DNA from: Actinomadura oligospora ATCC 43269
Lineage (GTDB): Bacteria > Actinomycetota > Actinomycetes > Streptosporangiales > Streptosporangiaceae
Length of the DNA stretch: 64,000 bases
Reading direction: 5' to 3'
NCBI RefSeq assembly: GCF_000518265.1
Contig: NZ_JADG01000004.1
Coordinates: forward strand, 1-64,000
Below are positions 44,602 through 54,031 of this stretch, piece after piece (positions within the stretch are counted from its first letter, which is position 1; every line of letters begins with the position of its first letter). Made by a program: the position numbers and the translations under genes. The notes beneath the pieces are model-generated. The model saw only the letters and a list, made by a program, of their open reading frames with translations. It was not told the origin of the DNA and made no database searches.

Positions 44602-45207
44602 TCAGACGGCGGTGGCGGCGCGGCGGGTCAGGTCGGCCCAGATCTCGTCGACCCGGGCGTCCAGGTCGTCCATCGACCCGGAGTTGTCGATCACGTGGTC
44701 GGCGACCGCGCGGCGCTGCTCCCGGGTGGCCTGCGCGGCGATCCGGGCGCGCGCGGCGTCCTCGGTCATGCCCCGCAGCGTGGTGAGCCGCTCGACCTGG
44801 AGCTCCACCGGAGCGTCCACGACGATCACCACGTCGTACATCCCCGCGAGGTTGTTCTCGGTCAGCAGCGGGACGTCGTAGACCACGATCGCGTCGCCCG
44901 GGGCGGCGTCCATCAGCTCCTGCATCCGCTCCCCGACCAGCGGGTGGACGATCTTGTTGAGCGCGGCGAGCCGGTCCGGGTCGGCGAACACGATCGCGCC
45001 GACCCTCTCCCGGTCCATGCGGCCGTCGGCCGTCAGCACGTCGGTCCCGAACTCGGCGACCACGGCGTCCAGGCCGGGCGTGCCGGGTTCGACGACCTCG
45101 CGGGCGATCCGGTCCGCGTCGATCACCACGGCGCCGCGCTCGGCGAGCCGCCGCGACACCTCGCTCTTGCCCGCGCCGATTCCGCCGGTGAGTCCCACTT
45201 TCAGCAC
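44602..45207 (-). CDS. coaE: Dephospho-CoA kinase
   Basis: The 201-residue enzyme catalyses the last step of coenzyme A synthesis, phosphorylating dephospho-CoA. The N-terminus shows the P-loop [11 protein letters not shown], followed by D-A-D-x-I-A-R-E-V-V and H-P-L-V, then [10 protein letters not shown], all typical of CoaE. Actinobacterial CoaE often has a C-terminal extension; this one ends at the short form. Its 3' end was copied into the neighbouring duplication. Confidence 0.96.
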   Translation of the reverse strand: MLKVGLTGGIGAGKSEVSRRLAERGAVVIDADRIAREVVEPGTPGLDAVVAEFGTDVLTADGRMDRERVGAIVFADPDRLAALNKIVHPLVGERMQELMDAAPGDAIVVYDVPLLTENNLAGMYDVVIVVDAPVELQVERLTTLRGMTEDAARARIAAQATREQRRAVADHVIDNSGSMDDLDARVDEIWADLTRRAATAV

Positions 45208-45267
45208 GCGCCAGAGCCTACCGGCCCGTCCTTCCCCGCCGTCAGCCCCGGCCCCGCCGGACGGGCG

Positions 45268-45756
45268 TCAGGCGGGGGCGGGTTCCAGGTGCTTGCGCAT
45301 GTGGACGAACGTGAGGTGCGCCGCCACCCGCTCCCGGTGCGTCTCGCTGTAGCCGAGGCTGCGGTAGAGCCGCAGGTTGGCCTCGCTGAGGTGACCGGTG
45401 AACAGGACGCACGAGGTGGCCCGTCCGGCGACCTCGGCCTCCAGGGCGTCCATCAGGAGCCGCCCCACGCCGTCGCCCTGCTGGTCGGGGGCCACGGCGA
45501 GCCGCCCGACCAGGCAGGTGTGGTCGCTGAACTGGGCGCGGACGATCCCGACGATCCGGCCGTCCAGCACCGCCTTGAGCACCGTCACGCCGCCGGCCAG
45601 GGCCTTGCGCACCTGGTCCAGCGACTCCACCAGCGGCGGGATGAACGGATCCCCGTACAGCTGCGCCTCACCCACGTAGGCGGCGCGCTGGACGGTCAGG
45701 ATCTCCCCCGCGTCCTCGGGCACGGCCCGGTCCACCCGGACGTCCACGGTGCTCAT
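45268..45756 (-). CDS. GNAT-family N-acetyltransferase
   Basis: The 162-residue protein has the GNAT acetyl-CoA loop Q-Q-G-D-G-V-G-R-L-L near 95 behind the strand V-G-R-L-A-V-A-P, and N-L-R-L-Y-R-S-L-G-Y near 130. The acceptor substrate is unknown. It lies 60 bases upstream of coaE in the same direction. Confidence 0.87.
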   Translation of the reverse strand: MSTVDVRVDRAVPEDAGEILTVQRAAYVGEAQLYGDPFIPPLVESLDQVRKALAGGVTVLKAVLDGRIVGIVRAQFSDHTCLVGRLAVAPDQQGDGVGRLLMDALEAEVAGRATSCVLFTGHLSEANLRLYRSLGYSETHRERVAAHLTFVHMRKHLEPAPA

Positions 45757-45836
45757 ACGGGAACCCTAACGGCGCGGGACGGCCCCGTCCCGCCCTCCGC
45801 GAAGGCCCAGGGGCCGGTCCCGGCGTCCACGACCGG

Positions 45837-47795
45837 TCAGCCGTCGACGCGGACGGTGACCGCGACCGGGAAGTGGCCGGACCCGGCCGGGGCGACCTGG
45901 TACCCGGAGAAGGTCAGGTCGTCGGTGCCGAAGATCCAGTCGGTCCGCTCGCCGTCGGACGTCGTCGGCGAGGCGTCCCCGCCGGTCGCGGCGCTGCGCA
46001 GGCCGGTGCCGTCGGTCATCCGGTCGATCTCGTCCGAGCCCGGCCCGGCGTTGAAGTCGCCGGCGACCACCGTGCGCGGGCCGCCGCCCCAGGCGCGCAG
46101 CAGCGCCGACACCTCGCGGAGCCGCTCCTTGCCCTCGCCGTCGCCGTTCTCCAGGTGCGTGGACCACACGTCCAGGCTGGACGACCCGACCTTCAGCTTC
46201 GCCCACACGTACCCGCGGATCTGCGACCAGTCGCCGCGCGGCATCCGGCCGATGCCGGACCGCTCGACCGGCAGCGAGGTCAGGATCGCGTTGCCGAACT
46301 GGCCGTCGGCGGCCGGGCCCCACAGCAGCTTCATGCCGAGCCGCCGCCCCAGCCACACGCCCACGTCGGTCGTGCCCGACAGCAGCGAACCGCGGCCCGC
46401 CTCCTGAAGCATGATCACGTCGGCGTGCCGGGTCTCGAGCGTCCGCGCGATGGCCTCGGGGTCGAGCCGTCCGTGCCGGTCGACCGCGTCGTGGATGTTG
46501 TAGCTGATCAGCCGCACCTGGCCGCCCGCGGGCGCGGCCTTGGCGTCACGGGACGGCGCGGCCATGCTGAACACCAGCGTCCCGAGCAGCAGCGCGAGCG
46601 CCGCGCCTCCGGCGGTCAGGGCGCGCTGCGGGGCGCGCGCGGGCAGCGGCCCGCCGCGCGCGGCGGTGATCGCGGCGAGGGCGCCGAGCAGGATCCCGGC
46701 CAGGCCGGGCAGCGTGTTGTTGGGGAACGGCAGCGGCTGCAGCGCGCTCACCTGGTAGGAGATCAGGATGACGCCGACCAGCAGCCCGCCGAGGGCGGCG
46801 CCGACGTCGATCCGCCAGACCGCCCCGCCGCGACCGGCGCGGCGCAGCGGCGCCCGGGACGCCACGGCCAGCAGCCACGCGGCGAGCACCTGCCCGATGA
46901 TCACGACGGGGACGACCTCGATGCCGTTGACCGCGTAGGTTCCCGCGATCGAGGCCGCGCCGACGCCCAGCAGCGTCCCGCCGAGCACCGCGACACCGCC
47001 CGGCACCGCGCGCACGGCCAGCCCGGACGCCAGGAACGCCAGCGCCAGGCCCTGGCCGACCACGACGATCACGTGCGCCATCGTCAGCGACCGCCAGCCG
47101 GACGACGCGACGAACGCGGGGCTGGACAGCACCAGCACCTGCAGCGCCACGAACGGCCCGAACGCCGCCGCGCCCAGGGCGTCCCGCCAGGAGACGCCGG
47201 GCGCCTCCACGGCGCCGGACGACAGCTCCCGGTACAGGGCGAGCGCGCCGAGCGCCACGAACACCAGGCAGACCAGCCACGGCCCGATCCCGGACCGCCA
47301 CACCGGGTCCCACGTCGCGAACGCGACCCGGACGGCGGTGTCGACCGACAGGCCCGCGACGGCCGCCGTGGCGAACCCGACCCCGGACAGCCCTCGCGCG
47401 CCCTCGTACAGGGCCGTGACGGCGAGCGCCCCGACCGCGACGCCGACCAGCGCCAGCCAGGTCTGCGGGGTGAGCGCCTGGGCGAGCAGCCGCACCAGCA
47501 GCAGCGCCCCGACGCCGGTCGCCAGCAGCCCGCTCGGCCCGGCCGCGCGCCGCACCAGCGGCGCGAGGAACCCGGCGAGGAAGACCGCGAGCACGACGGG
47601 CGCGGCCACGGCCGCGCCGGCGTCGTCGGCGAAGTGGTTGAGCTGGGGCAGCGCGAACCGGAGGGTCTGCGCGAGGACGGCGGTGGTGACGCCGATCAGG
47701 GCGAGCCGTGCCGGGCCCTGCGGAACCATGGACGGCCCGCGCGCGGCGCCTCCGGTGGTGGTGCCTGCGGTGGTCGAGGCGTCTGTGCTGGCCAA
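45837..47795 (-). CDS. Membrane protein with C-terminal endonuclease/exonuclease/phosphatase domain
   Basis: About 400 N-terminal residues form a dozen hydrophobic segments. The last 230 residues are an EEP-type phosphohydrolase with S-Y-N-I-H, the metal ligand in L-Q-E-A, S-T-H-L, G-D-F-N-A-G-P and the catalytic His in S-G-H-F-P-V. Such domains cleave phosphodiesters in nucleic acids or lipids; on a membrane anchor a lipid or headgroup substrate is likely. The start is uncertain: I use the TTG at 47795 after GGGAG, with an ATG at 47729 as alternative. Confidence 0.85.
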   Translation of the reverse strand: MASTDASTTAGTTTGGAARGPSMVPQGPARLALIGVTTAVLAQTLRFALPQLNHFADDAGAAVAAPVVLAVFLAGFLAPLVRRAAGPSGLLATGVGALLLVRLLAQALTPQTWLALVGVAVGALAVTALYEGARGLSGVGFATAAVAGLSVDTAVRVAFATWDPVWRSGIGPWLVCLVFVALGALALYRELSSGAVEAPGVSWRDALGAAAFGPFVALQVLVLSSPAFVASSGWRSLTMAHVIVVVGQGLALAFLASGLAVRAVPGGVAVLGGTLLGVGAASIAGTYAVNGIEVVPVVIIGQVLAAWLLAVASRAPLRRAGRGGAVWRIDVGAALGGLLVGVILISYQVSALQPLPFPNNTLPGLAGILLGALAAITAARGGPLPARAPQRALTAGGAALALLLGTLVFSMAAPSRDAKAAPAGGQVRLISYNIHDAVDRHGRLDPEAIARTLETRHADVIMLQEAGRGSLLSGTTDVGVWLGRRLGMKLLWGPAADGQFGNAILTSLPVERSGIGRMPRGDWSQIRGYVWAKLKVGSSSLDVWSTHLENGDGEGKERLREVSALLRAWGGGPRTVVAGDFNAGPGSDEIDRMTDGTGLRSAATGGDASPTTSDGERTDWIFGTDDLTFSGYQVAPAGSGHFPVAVTVRVDG

Positions 47796-48027
47796 TGGAA
47801 CAGATGCTCCCGGGGGACGAACCGGATACGGGTGGGCGGGGCGGGGAGGGACGCGTTCCGCGTGGCCGGCGCGGGGCTCCCGCGCGGGGTGGCGCGCCGC
47901 CGTTCCCTCCCGGAGAGACCAGTGTCCCAGACACCCGCGTCCCCTCGCGACGTGACGCCCCGACCGGCGCAGCACAGCACCATACCGACAATCCGCGCGC
48001 CCGCGGGCCGGGCCGCGGGCGGGCGTG

Positions 48028-48073
48028 AAAAAACCGTGGCCGGAGGGATCCCCAGGGATCTCTCCGGCCGCGG
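48028..48073 (-). terminator. Intrinsic terminator of rpsA
   Basis: Read on the minus strand, a G+C-rich hairpin of about 18 pairs (plus-strand 48034-48073, arms CCGTGGCCGGAG and CTCCGGCCGCGG plus an inner GGATCC part) is followed by six U residues (AAAAAA at 48028-48033 on the plus strand). It lies 46 bases past the rpsA stop. Confidence 0.85.
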
Positions 48074-48118
48074 TCAGGCGGTCACCGGGGGCCTCGCGGG
48101 CCCCTGGCGGTCAGTGGG

Positions 48119-49594
48119 TCACTGGCCGCCGGACAGCTTCTCGCGCAGGGCGGCGAGGGCCTCGTCGGTCGCGAGCGCGCCACCGGTCGTCTCGGTCTCG
48201 GCGCCGCCGCTGTAGGAGGTCTCGCCGGACGGCGCCGGGGCGCCCTCCGCCTCGGCCTCGGCCTTGCGGGCCTCCTCGATCTGCTTGCGGTGCGCGTCGA
48301 ACCGGGCGCGGGCCTCGGCGTACTGACGCTCCCAGGTCTCACGCTGGGTGTCGTAGCCCTCGAGCCACTCGCCGGTCTCGGCGTCGAAGCCCTCGGGGTA
48401 CTTGTAGTTGCCCTGGTCGTCGTACTCGGCGGGCATGCCGTAGAGGGTCGGGTCGAAGTCCTCTTCCTCCATGGCCGCGGCGCCCTCGTTGGCCTGCTTG
48501 AGGGACAGGCTGATGCGGCGACGGTCGAGGTCGATGTCGATGATCTTCACGAAGATCTCGTCGCCGACCTGGACGACCTGCTCCGGGATCTCCACGTGGC
48601 GCTCGGCCAGCTCGGAGATGTGGACCAGGCCCTCGATGCCCTCCTCGACCCGGACGAACGCGCCGAACGGCACCAGCTTGGTGACGCGGCCCGGAACGAC
48701 CTGGCCGATCTGGTGGGTGCGGGCGAACTGCTGCCACGGGTCTTCCTGGGTCGCCTTGAGCGACAGGGAGACGCGCTCGCGCTCCATGTCGACGTCCAGG
48801 ACCTCGACCGTGACCTCCTGGCCGACCTCGACGACCTCGGAGGGGTGGTCGATGTGCTTCCAGGACAGCTCGGAGACGTGCACCAGACCGTCGACGCCGC
48901 CGAGGTCGACGAACGCGCCGAAGTTGACGATCGACGAGACCACGCCCTTGCGGACCTGGCCCTTCTGGAGCGTGTTGAGGAAGGTCTGGCGGACCTCGGA
49001 CTGGGTCTGCTCGAGCCAGGCGCGGCGGGACAGGACCACGTTGTTGCGGTTCTTGTCCAGCTCGATGATCTTGGCCTCGAGCTCGCGGCCCACGTAGGGC
49101 TGCAGGTCGCGGACGCGGCGCATCTCGACGAGCGACGCGGGCAGGAAGCCGCGCAGGCCGATGTCGAGGATGAGGCCGCCCTTGACGACCTCGATGACCG
49201 TTCCGGTGACGATGCCGTCCTCGTCCTTGATCTTCTCGATCGTGCCCCAGGCGCGCTCGTACTGGGCGCGCTTCTTGGACAGGATCAGGCGACCCTCCTT
49301 GTCCTCCTTCTGGAGGACGAGGGCCTCGACGTGGTCTCCGACGGCGACGACCTCGTTGGGGTCGACGTCGTGCTTGATGGAGAGCTCACGGGACGGGATG
49401 ACACCTTCGGTCTTGTAGCCGATGTCGAGGAGGACTTCATCTCGATCGACCTTGACAACGGTGCCTTCGACGATGTCGCCGTCGTTGAAGTACTTGATGG
49501 TCTCGTCGATCGCGGCGAGGAAGGCTTCCTCGGACCCGATGTCGTTGACCGCTACCTGCGGGGTGGTCGAGGTGGCCTCGGTGCTACTCGTCAT
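48119..49594 (-). CDS. rpsA: 30S ribosomal protein S1
   Basis: The 491-residue protein has four S1 RNA-binding domains (about 35-105, 120-190, 205-275 and 290-360), recognisable by G-x-V-x-x-I/V and F-G-A-F-V-D/R phrases. A charged, Glu/Ala-rich C-terminal tail of about 110 residues is typical of actinobacterial S1. It binds mRNA at the 30S subunit. The ATG at 49594 begins M-T-S-S-T-E; the frame continues nine codons upstream. A sigma-70-type promoter is visible about 190 bases upstream and a strong terminator downstream. Confidence 0.97.
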   Translation of the reverse strand: MTSSTEATSTTPQVAVNDIGSEEAFLAAIDETIKYFNDGDIVEGTVVKVDRDEVLLDIGYKTEGVIPSRELSIKHDVDPNEVVAVGDHVEALVLQKEDKEGRLILSKKRAQYERAWGTIEKIKDEDGIVTGTVIEVVKGGLILDIGLRGFLPASLVEMRRVRDLQPYVGRELEAKIIELDKNRNNVVLSRRAWLEQTQSEVRQTFLNTLQKGQVRKGVVSSIVNFGAFVDLGGVDGLVHVSELSWKHIDHPSEVVEVGQEVTVEVLDVDMERERVSLSLKATQEDPWQQFARTHQIGQVVPGRVTKLVPFGAFVRVEEGIEGLVHISELAERHVEIPEQVVQVGDEIFVKIIDIDLDRRRISLSLKQANEGAAAMEEEDFDPTLYGMPAEYDDQGNYKYPEGFDAETGEWLEGYDTQRETWERQYAEARARFDAHRKQIEEARKAEAEAEGAPAPSGETSYSGGAETETTGGALATDEALAALREKLSGGQ

Positions 49595-49917
49595 GTGTCG
49601 GCTGGCTCCGGATACGGACATTGAGAGGTGTCAAATGCACGCGCGGAGGGCTCTTTTCCGCCCTGCCGAGGACCGGAGAGGAGACACGGATTCCGAGAAA
49701 TCCGCGTCGAGAACGAACCGATGCCGACGACCTGACCGAGCGCGAGCCTGCTCCGTCCGAAGCCGCACAAGCCCACAGCGCAGCGATCAGAATATGGGAC
49801 CATGCCGCTCAGGTCAATCGCAGGGGCGGCCCCCACCTGCTCACCGACGGGAGAACCGGCACCGGCCCGGGTGGACGGAGGGGCCCGAATCCCCTCCCCC
49901 GTGGGCGTTCCGGGCGA
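49595..49917 (-). other. Long 5' untranslated region of rpsA and spacer
   Basis: No gene is supported in this 323-base gap. If transcription starts just downstream of the promoter at 49789-49817, rpsA has a leader of roughly 190 nucleotides, which could host translational autoregulation by S1. That is inference; no clear conserved structure was recognised. Confidence 0.4.
49789..49817 (-). promoter_or_regulatory. Sigma-70/HrdB-type promoter for rpsA
   Basis: On the minus strand, TTGACC (49812-49817) and TATTCT (49789-49794) are separated by 17 bases, a near-ideal -35/-10 pair for a housekeeping sigma factor. It points toward rpsA. Confidence 0.65.
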
Positions 49918-51051
49918 TCAGTACTCGCGCGCGTAAGGACGATACTGCTTGGCCAGTCTCTTCTCGAACGTCTTGGGGAAGGTCACGGTTCCCGGGTCGC
50001 CGTCGGAGGTGTACCGCTCCCCCGGGTGCGCGTCCAGCCAGTCCAGCCAGGCGGTCGAGCAGAACGTCCGGCAGTCGTTCTCCTTGATCTTCCCCTCGGA
50101 CCGGATGCGGGTCGCGGCCCACCGGTCGAACACCTTGTCGAACGGCGACTCGGACGGCTTCCACCCGGCGAGGAACACGATCTGGAAGGAGTATTTACCG
50201 TCCTCGCGCTGCGCCCAGGTCCGGTTGTGCGGGATCGACCCGAACGGGTACGCGAAGGTCGTGGTGTGCTGCCCGGTCAGGGAGAACAGTTTGTCCTCCA
50301 TGCCCGCGATCTCCTTCTGGACGGCGCCCTTGCCGAGCGTCCGCAGGTCGGGGTGGGTGACCGTGTGGTTGGCGACCTCGAACCCGTTGTGGATCAGCCA
50401 GCGCAGGCCCTCGGCGGCGCGCGGGCCGAGCGCGAACAGGTCATCGTTGCAGTAGAACGTCGCGACCGGCCGGAACCCCGGATGCTCGCGCGCGACCTGC
50501 TGGATGATCGCGACGGCGGTGTCGGGGGCCGGGTTCCCCTGCGCGTCCAGGGAGAACTGGCCGGGGGTGCTGTCGTCGAAGGTGAGCACGACCGGGTGCC
50601 TGCCGAGCGGGACGTCCAGCCGTCCGGACGCGAACTCGGCGGCGGTGACCGGGTAGTAGCCCGTCCTCGCCAGCCGGGTCAGCTCGGTGTACAGCTCCTT
50701 GGTCGAGCGGTCGAGCGACGCCTCCGGGTGCTTCATGATCCGGTGGTACATGAACACCGGGACCTGGCCCAGCTCGTTGGCCTTCGCCTGGACGGCCCCG
50801 GGCGCGGCGGCGGGGACCGCGTTCCCGCTCGGCGTCACCGGCGGCGAGCCCGGCGCGGACGTCGTCGAGGGCGTCCCCGCGGGCGCGGTGGCGGACGGCG
50901 GGGACGCCGACGGCGTCACGGCGGGGGTCGTCCTCCGGGAGCCCGTGGTGGCGGCGTGGTGGGCGTGGCGCGGCCGGTGGTCCTGGAACGCCAGCCCGAA
51001 CACCAGGGCGCAGACGACCACGATTCCGGCGATCTTGTGGAGGAGCGGCAC
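49918..51051 (-). CDS. Polysaccharide deacetylase-family protein, membrane-anchored
   Basis: The 377-residue protein has an N-terminal membrane anchor (about 8-22), a long Thr/Pro/Ser-rich linker (about 35-90) and a NodB domain with L-T-F-D-D-S-T-P near 155, the zinc His pair in N-H-T-V-T-H near 230 and a Y-P-F-G motif near 270. It is expected to act outside the membrane on N- or O-acetylated cell-wall or secreted glycans. Motif 1 and the His pair are intact, unlike in the deacetylase at 23.4-24.2 kb. Confidence 0.88.
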   Translation of the reverse strand: MPLLHKIAGIVVVCALVFGLAFQDHRPRHAHHAATTGSRRTTPAVTPSASPPSATAPAGTPSTTSAPGSPPVTPSGNAVPAAAPGAVQAKANELGQVPVFMYHRIMKHPEASLDRSTKELYTELTRLARTGYYPVTAAEFASGRLDVPLGRHPVVLTFDDSTPGQFSLDAQGNPAPDTAVAIIQQVAREHPGFRPVATFYCNDDLFALGPRAAEGLRWLIHNGFEVANHTVTHPDLRTLGKGAVQKEIAGMEDKLFSLTGQHTTTFAYPFGSIPHNRTWAQREDGKYSFQIVFLAGWKPSESPFDKVFDRWAATRIRSEGKIKENDCRTFCSTAWLDWLDAHPGERYTSDGDPGTVTFPKTFEKRLAKQYRPYAREY

Positions 51052-51223
51052 GAGCCTCCCGTCGGTCGAAACCTACGCGGGCACGGACAAGAAGCACCTA
51101 TCCGAGTGATCTACCTTAAGCCCGCGCCCCGCCCACGGTCCGGCCACGAAACGCCAAAGGAACACAAAAGAAACCATCTCGTCCCCCCACCGGACAGCGG
51201 TCCCGCACCCCTCACACGACGAC

Positions 51224-51260
51224 GCCCGCCGCCCGCGCGCGGAGCGCACGGACGGCGGGC
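51224..51260 (-). terminator. Possible terminator behind polA
   Basis: GCCCGCCG (51224-51231) pairs with CGGCGGGC (51253-51260) with a G+C-rich loop that can pair further. It lies 30 bases past the polA stop. No T-run. Confidence 0.4.
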
Positions 51261-51290
51261 GGACGGCCTACCTGGGGTTTCGCGGACGGG

Positions 51291-53987
51291 TCAGTGGGCG
51301 GCGTCCTGCCAGGTGCGGCCGGTGCCCATGGAGACCGACAGCGGGGCGCGCAGGTCGTAGGCGCCCGCCATCCGCTCCGAGACGAGCGACTTCAGCTCGT
51401 CCAGCTCGCCCGGGGCGACCTCGATGACCAGTTCGTCGTGGACCTGCAGGAGCATGCGCGAGCGCAGGCCCTGGTCGCGCAGGGCGCGGTCGACGTCGAG
51501 GCTGGCGACCTTGATGATGTCGGCGGCCGAGCCCTGGATGGGCGCGTTGAGGGCCATGCGCTCGGCCATCTCGCGGCGCTGCCGGTTGTCGGAGTTGAGG
51601 TCGGGCAGGTAGCGGCGGCGGCCGAGGATGGTCTCGGTGTAGCCGTCGCGGCGGGCCTGGTCGACGACGTTCGCGAGGTAGTCGCGGACGCCGCCGAACT
51701 GCTCGAAGTACTCGTCCATCAGCTGGCGGGCCTCGTCCACGGCGATGCGCAGCTGCTGCGACAGGCCGTACGCCGACAGGCCGTAGGCCAGGCCGTAGTT
51801 CATCGCCTTGATGCGCGCGCGCAGCTCGGAGGTGATCTGCTCGGGCGGCAGGCCGAACACGCGGGACGCGGTGATGGTGTGGAAGTCGGCGCCGGAGTTG
51901 AACGCCTCCAGCAGCGCCTCGTCCCCGGACAGGTGCGCCATGATCCGCAGCTCGATCTGGCTGTAGTCGGCGGTGAGCAGCGACTCGTAGCCGCCGCCGA
52001 CGACGAACGCCTCGCGGATCTGCCGGCCCTCGGCCGTGCGGATCGGGATGTTCTGCAGGTTCGGGTCGGTGGACGAGAGCCGTCCGGTGGCCGCGACCAT
52101 CTGGTTGAACGTGGTGTGGATGCGGCCCGCGTCGTCCAGCATCGGGATGAGCGAGTCGACGATCGACTTCAGCTTCGCGACCTCACGCCACCGCAGGATG
52201 CGCTCCAGGACGGGGTGCGCCTCCTTGGCCAGCAGGTTCGTCAGGGCCTCGGAGTCGGTCGTGTAGCCGGTCTTGGTGCGCTTGGTCTTCGGGAGGCCCA
52301 GCTCCTCGAACAGCACCTGCTGGACCTGCTTGGGCGAGCCCAGGTTGAACTCGTGCCCGACAGCCTCGTGCGCGGCCTGCTCCTGCTCCTTGACCTGCCC
52401 GCCGAGCGACGCCGACAGGGACGCCAGGTGGTCGGCGTCGACGGCGATGCCCGCCCGCTCCATGTCGGCCAGGACGCGCGTGAGCGGCAGCTCGACGTCG
52501 CGCAGCAGCCGGGCCGCGCCGCGCCGCTCGAGGTCGGCGTCCAGCACGTCGGCGAGCTCGGCGACGGCGCGGGCGCGGACCGCGAGCTCCTGCGCGGCCT
52601 CCTCCTCGCCCGAGCCGTCCAGGGTGAGCTGGCCGGTGTCCTCGGACTCGTTGGTCAGCTCGCGGTGCAGGTACCGCAGCACCAGGTCGGCGAGGTCGAA
52701 GGTGCGCTGGCCGGGCAGCGCCAGGTAGGCGGCCAGGGCGGTGTCGGTGGTGACGCCGTCCAGCGTGAGCCCGCGCGCGGCGAGCGCCAGCGTCGGGCCC
52801 TTGACGTCGTGCACGGCCTTCGGACGGGCCGGGTCGGCGAGCCAGGCGGCCAGGGCGCGCTCGTCGTCCTCGACGAGCTCGGCCGGGTCGAGGTGGACGG
52901 CCGGGCCCTCGCGGGACGCGACGGCGAGCGCGGTGATCTCGCCGGTGCCGCGCCCCCAGGACCCGGTGACCGCGAGGCCGGTGCGCTCACCGGCGGGGGC
53001 GTTCGCCTCCAGCCAGGCCCCGAGGGCGCCGGGCTCCAGGACGTCCAGCTCGATGTCGAAGCCCTCGTCGGCCTCGGGCTCGGCGGTGGTCAGCGACGCG
53101 TAGAGCCGCTCGCGCAGCACGCGGAACTGCAGCGAGTCGAACAGGGTGTGGATCTCCTCGCGGTCCCACTGGCCCATCCGGAGCAGGTCGGGCGTCCGCT
53201 CGAGGGCGACCTCGCAGTCGAGCTTGTTGATCTGCTGGTTGCGCAGCACGCCCGCGAGGTGCTCGCGCAGGTTGTCGCCCGCCTTGCCCTTGATCTCGTC
53301 GACCTTCGCGACGAGCGTGTCGAGGTCGCCGTACTTGGCGAGCCACTTGGCCGCGGTCTTCGGGCCGACGCCGGGCACGCCCGGCAGGTTGTCGCTGGAC
53401 TCGCCGACCAGCGCCGCGAGCTCGCGGTACCGCTCGGGCGGGACGCCGTACTTGGCCTCGACGGCCGCCGGGTCCATGCGGGCGAGCTCGGACACGCCGC
53501 GGATCGGGTACAGCACGGTGACATGGTCGTCGACCAGCTGGAACGCGTCCCGGTCGCCGGTGACGACGAGCGTCTCCATGCCCAGCGCGGACGCCTGGGT
53601 GGCGAGCGTGGCGATGATGTCGTCGGCCTCGAAGCCCGCCACCGACATCCGCGGGATGCGCAGCGCGTCCAGCACCTCGAAGATCAGCGAGACCTGGGAG
53701 CGGAACTCGTCCGGCGTCTTGGCCCGGCCCGCCTTGTACTCCACGTACTGCTCGTGCCGGAACGTCGGCTCGGACCGGTCGAACGCCACCGCGATGTGCG
53801 TCGGCTGCTCGTCGCGCAGCACGTTGATGAGCATCGAGGTGAAGCCGTACACCGCGTTGGTGGGCTGCCCGTCGGTGGTGTTGAAGTTCTCCACCGGCAA
53901 CGCGAAGAACGCCCGGTAGGCCAGGGAGTGCCCGTCGAGCAGCAGAAGCCGGTCGTGCTTGTCAGGGGTCGATGCTTGGGTCGCCAC
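51291..53987 (-). CDS. polA: DNA polymerase I
   Basis: The 898-residue enzyme has an N-terminal 5'-nuclease domain (D-G-H-S-L-A-Y-R, V-A-F-D-R-S, F-E-A-D-D-I-I-A-T, V-T-G-D-R-D and G-V-P-G-V-G-P-K-T), a central 3'-exonuclease-like domain and a C-terminal polymerase domain with D-Y-S-Q-I-E-L-R, the O-helix block K-A-M-N-Y-G-L-A-Y-G and Q-V-H-D-E-L near the end. The proofreading domain lacks the D-x-E motif, so proofreading is probably absent, as in other actinobacterial PolA proteins. It fills gaps in repair and Okazaki fragments. GTG start; 44 bases separate it from the divergent thioesterase gene. Confidence 0.97.
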   Translation of the reverse strand: MATQASTPDKHDRLLLLDGHSLAYRAFFALPVENFNTTDGQPTNAVYGFTSMLINVLRDEQPTHIAVAFDRSEPTFRHEQYVEYKAGRAKTPDEFRSQVSLIFEVLDALRIPRMSVAGFEADDIIATLATQASALGMETLVVTGDRDAFQLVDDHVTVLYPIRGVSELARMDPAAVEAKYGVPPERYRELAALVGESSDNLPGVPGVGPKTAAKWLAKYGDLDTLVAKVDEIKGKAGDNLREHLAGVLRNQQINKLDCEVALERTPDLLRMGQWDREEIHTLFDSLQFRVLRERLYASLTTAEPEADEGFDIELDVLEPGALGAWLEANAPAGERTGLAVTGSWGRGTGEITALAVASREGPAVHLDPAELVEDDERALAAWLADPARPKAVHDVKGPTLALAARGLTLDGVTTDTALAAYLALPGQRTFDLADLVLRYLHRELTNESEDTGQLTLDGSGEEEAAQELAVRARAVAELADVLDADLERRGAARLLRDVELPLTRVLADMERAGIAVDADHLASLSASLGGQVKEQEQAAHEAVGHEFNLGSPKQVQQVLFEELGLPKTKRTKTGYTTDSEALTNLLAKEAHPVLERILRWREVAKLKSIVDSLIPMLDDAGRIHTTFNQMVAATGRLSSTDPNLQNIPIRTAEGRQIREAFVVGGGYESLLTADYSQIELRIMAHLSGDEALLEAFNSGADFHTITASRVFGLPPEQITSELRARIKAMNYGLAYGLSAYGLSQQLRIAVDEARQLMDEYFEQFGGVRDYLANVVDQARRDGYTETILGRRRYLPDLNSDNRQRREMAERMALNAPIQGSAADIIKVASLDVDRALRDQGLRSRMLLQVHDELVIEVAPGELDELKSLVSERMAGAYDLRAPLSVSMGTGRTWQDAAH

Positions 53988-54031
53988 ACCAGGACTCTAG
54001 TCTGCGCGTACGACAGTTCGAGGGAGGCTTT

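Larger units (their letters stand above)
42781..44707. repeat. Tandem segmental duplication (two units of about 0.94 and 0.99 kb)
   Basis: Unit A (42781-43722) and unit B (43723-44707) each begin with GAGCCTATAGCGACGAG, carry a phosphatase gene and end with the 3' part of coaE up to the sequence GCGACC. The same six bases GCGACC lie at 42775-42780, 43717-43722 and 44702-44707, so the duplication junction has a 6-bp microhomology. The first 70 bases of both units are almost identical, while the genes have diverged more in the middle. Confidence 0.9.

Noticed and set aside
41683..46407. A 1574-codon open frame on the plus strand opposite the kinase, PP2C, coaE and GNAT genes
   Set aside because: It is an antisense shadow caused by very high G+C at third positions; its translation is low-complexity Arg/Gly/Pro/Val/Asp sequence and it covers well-recognised genes on the other strand.
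51291..53987. Loss of the proofreading motif in PolA as a novelty
   Set aside because: Absence of the D-x-E exonuclease motif is common in actinobacterial DNA polymerase I.
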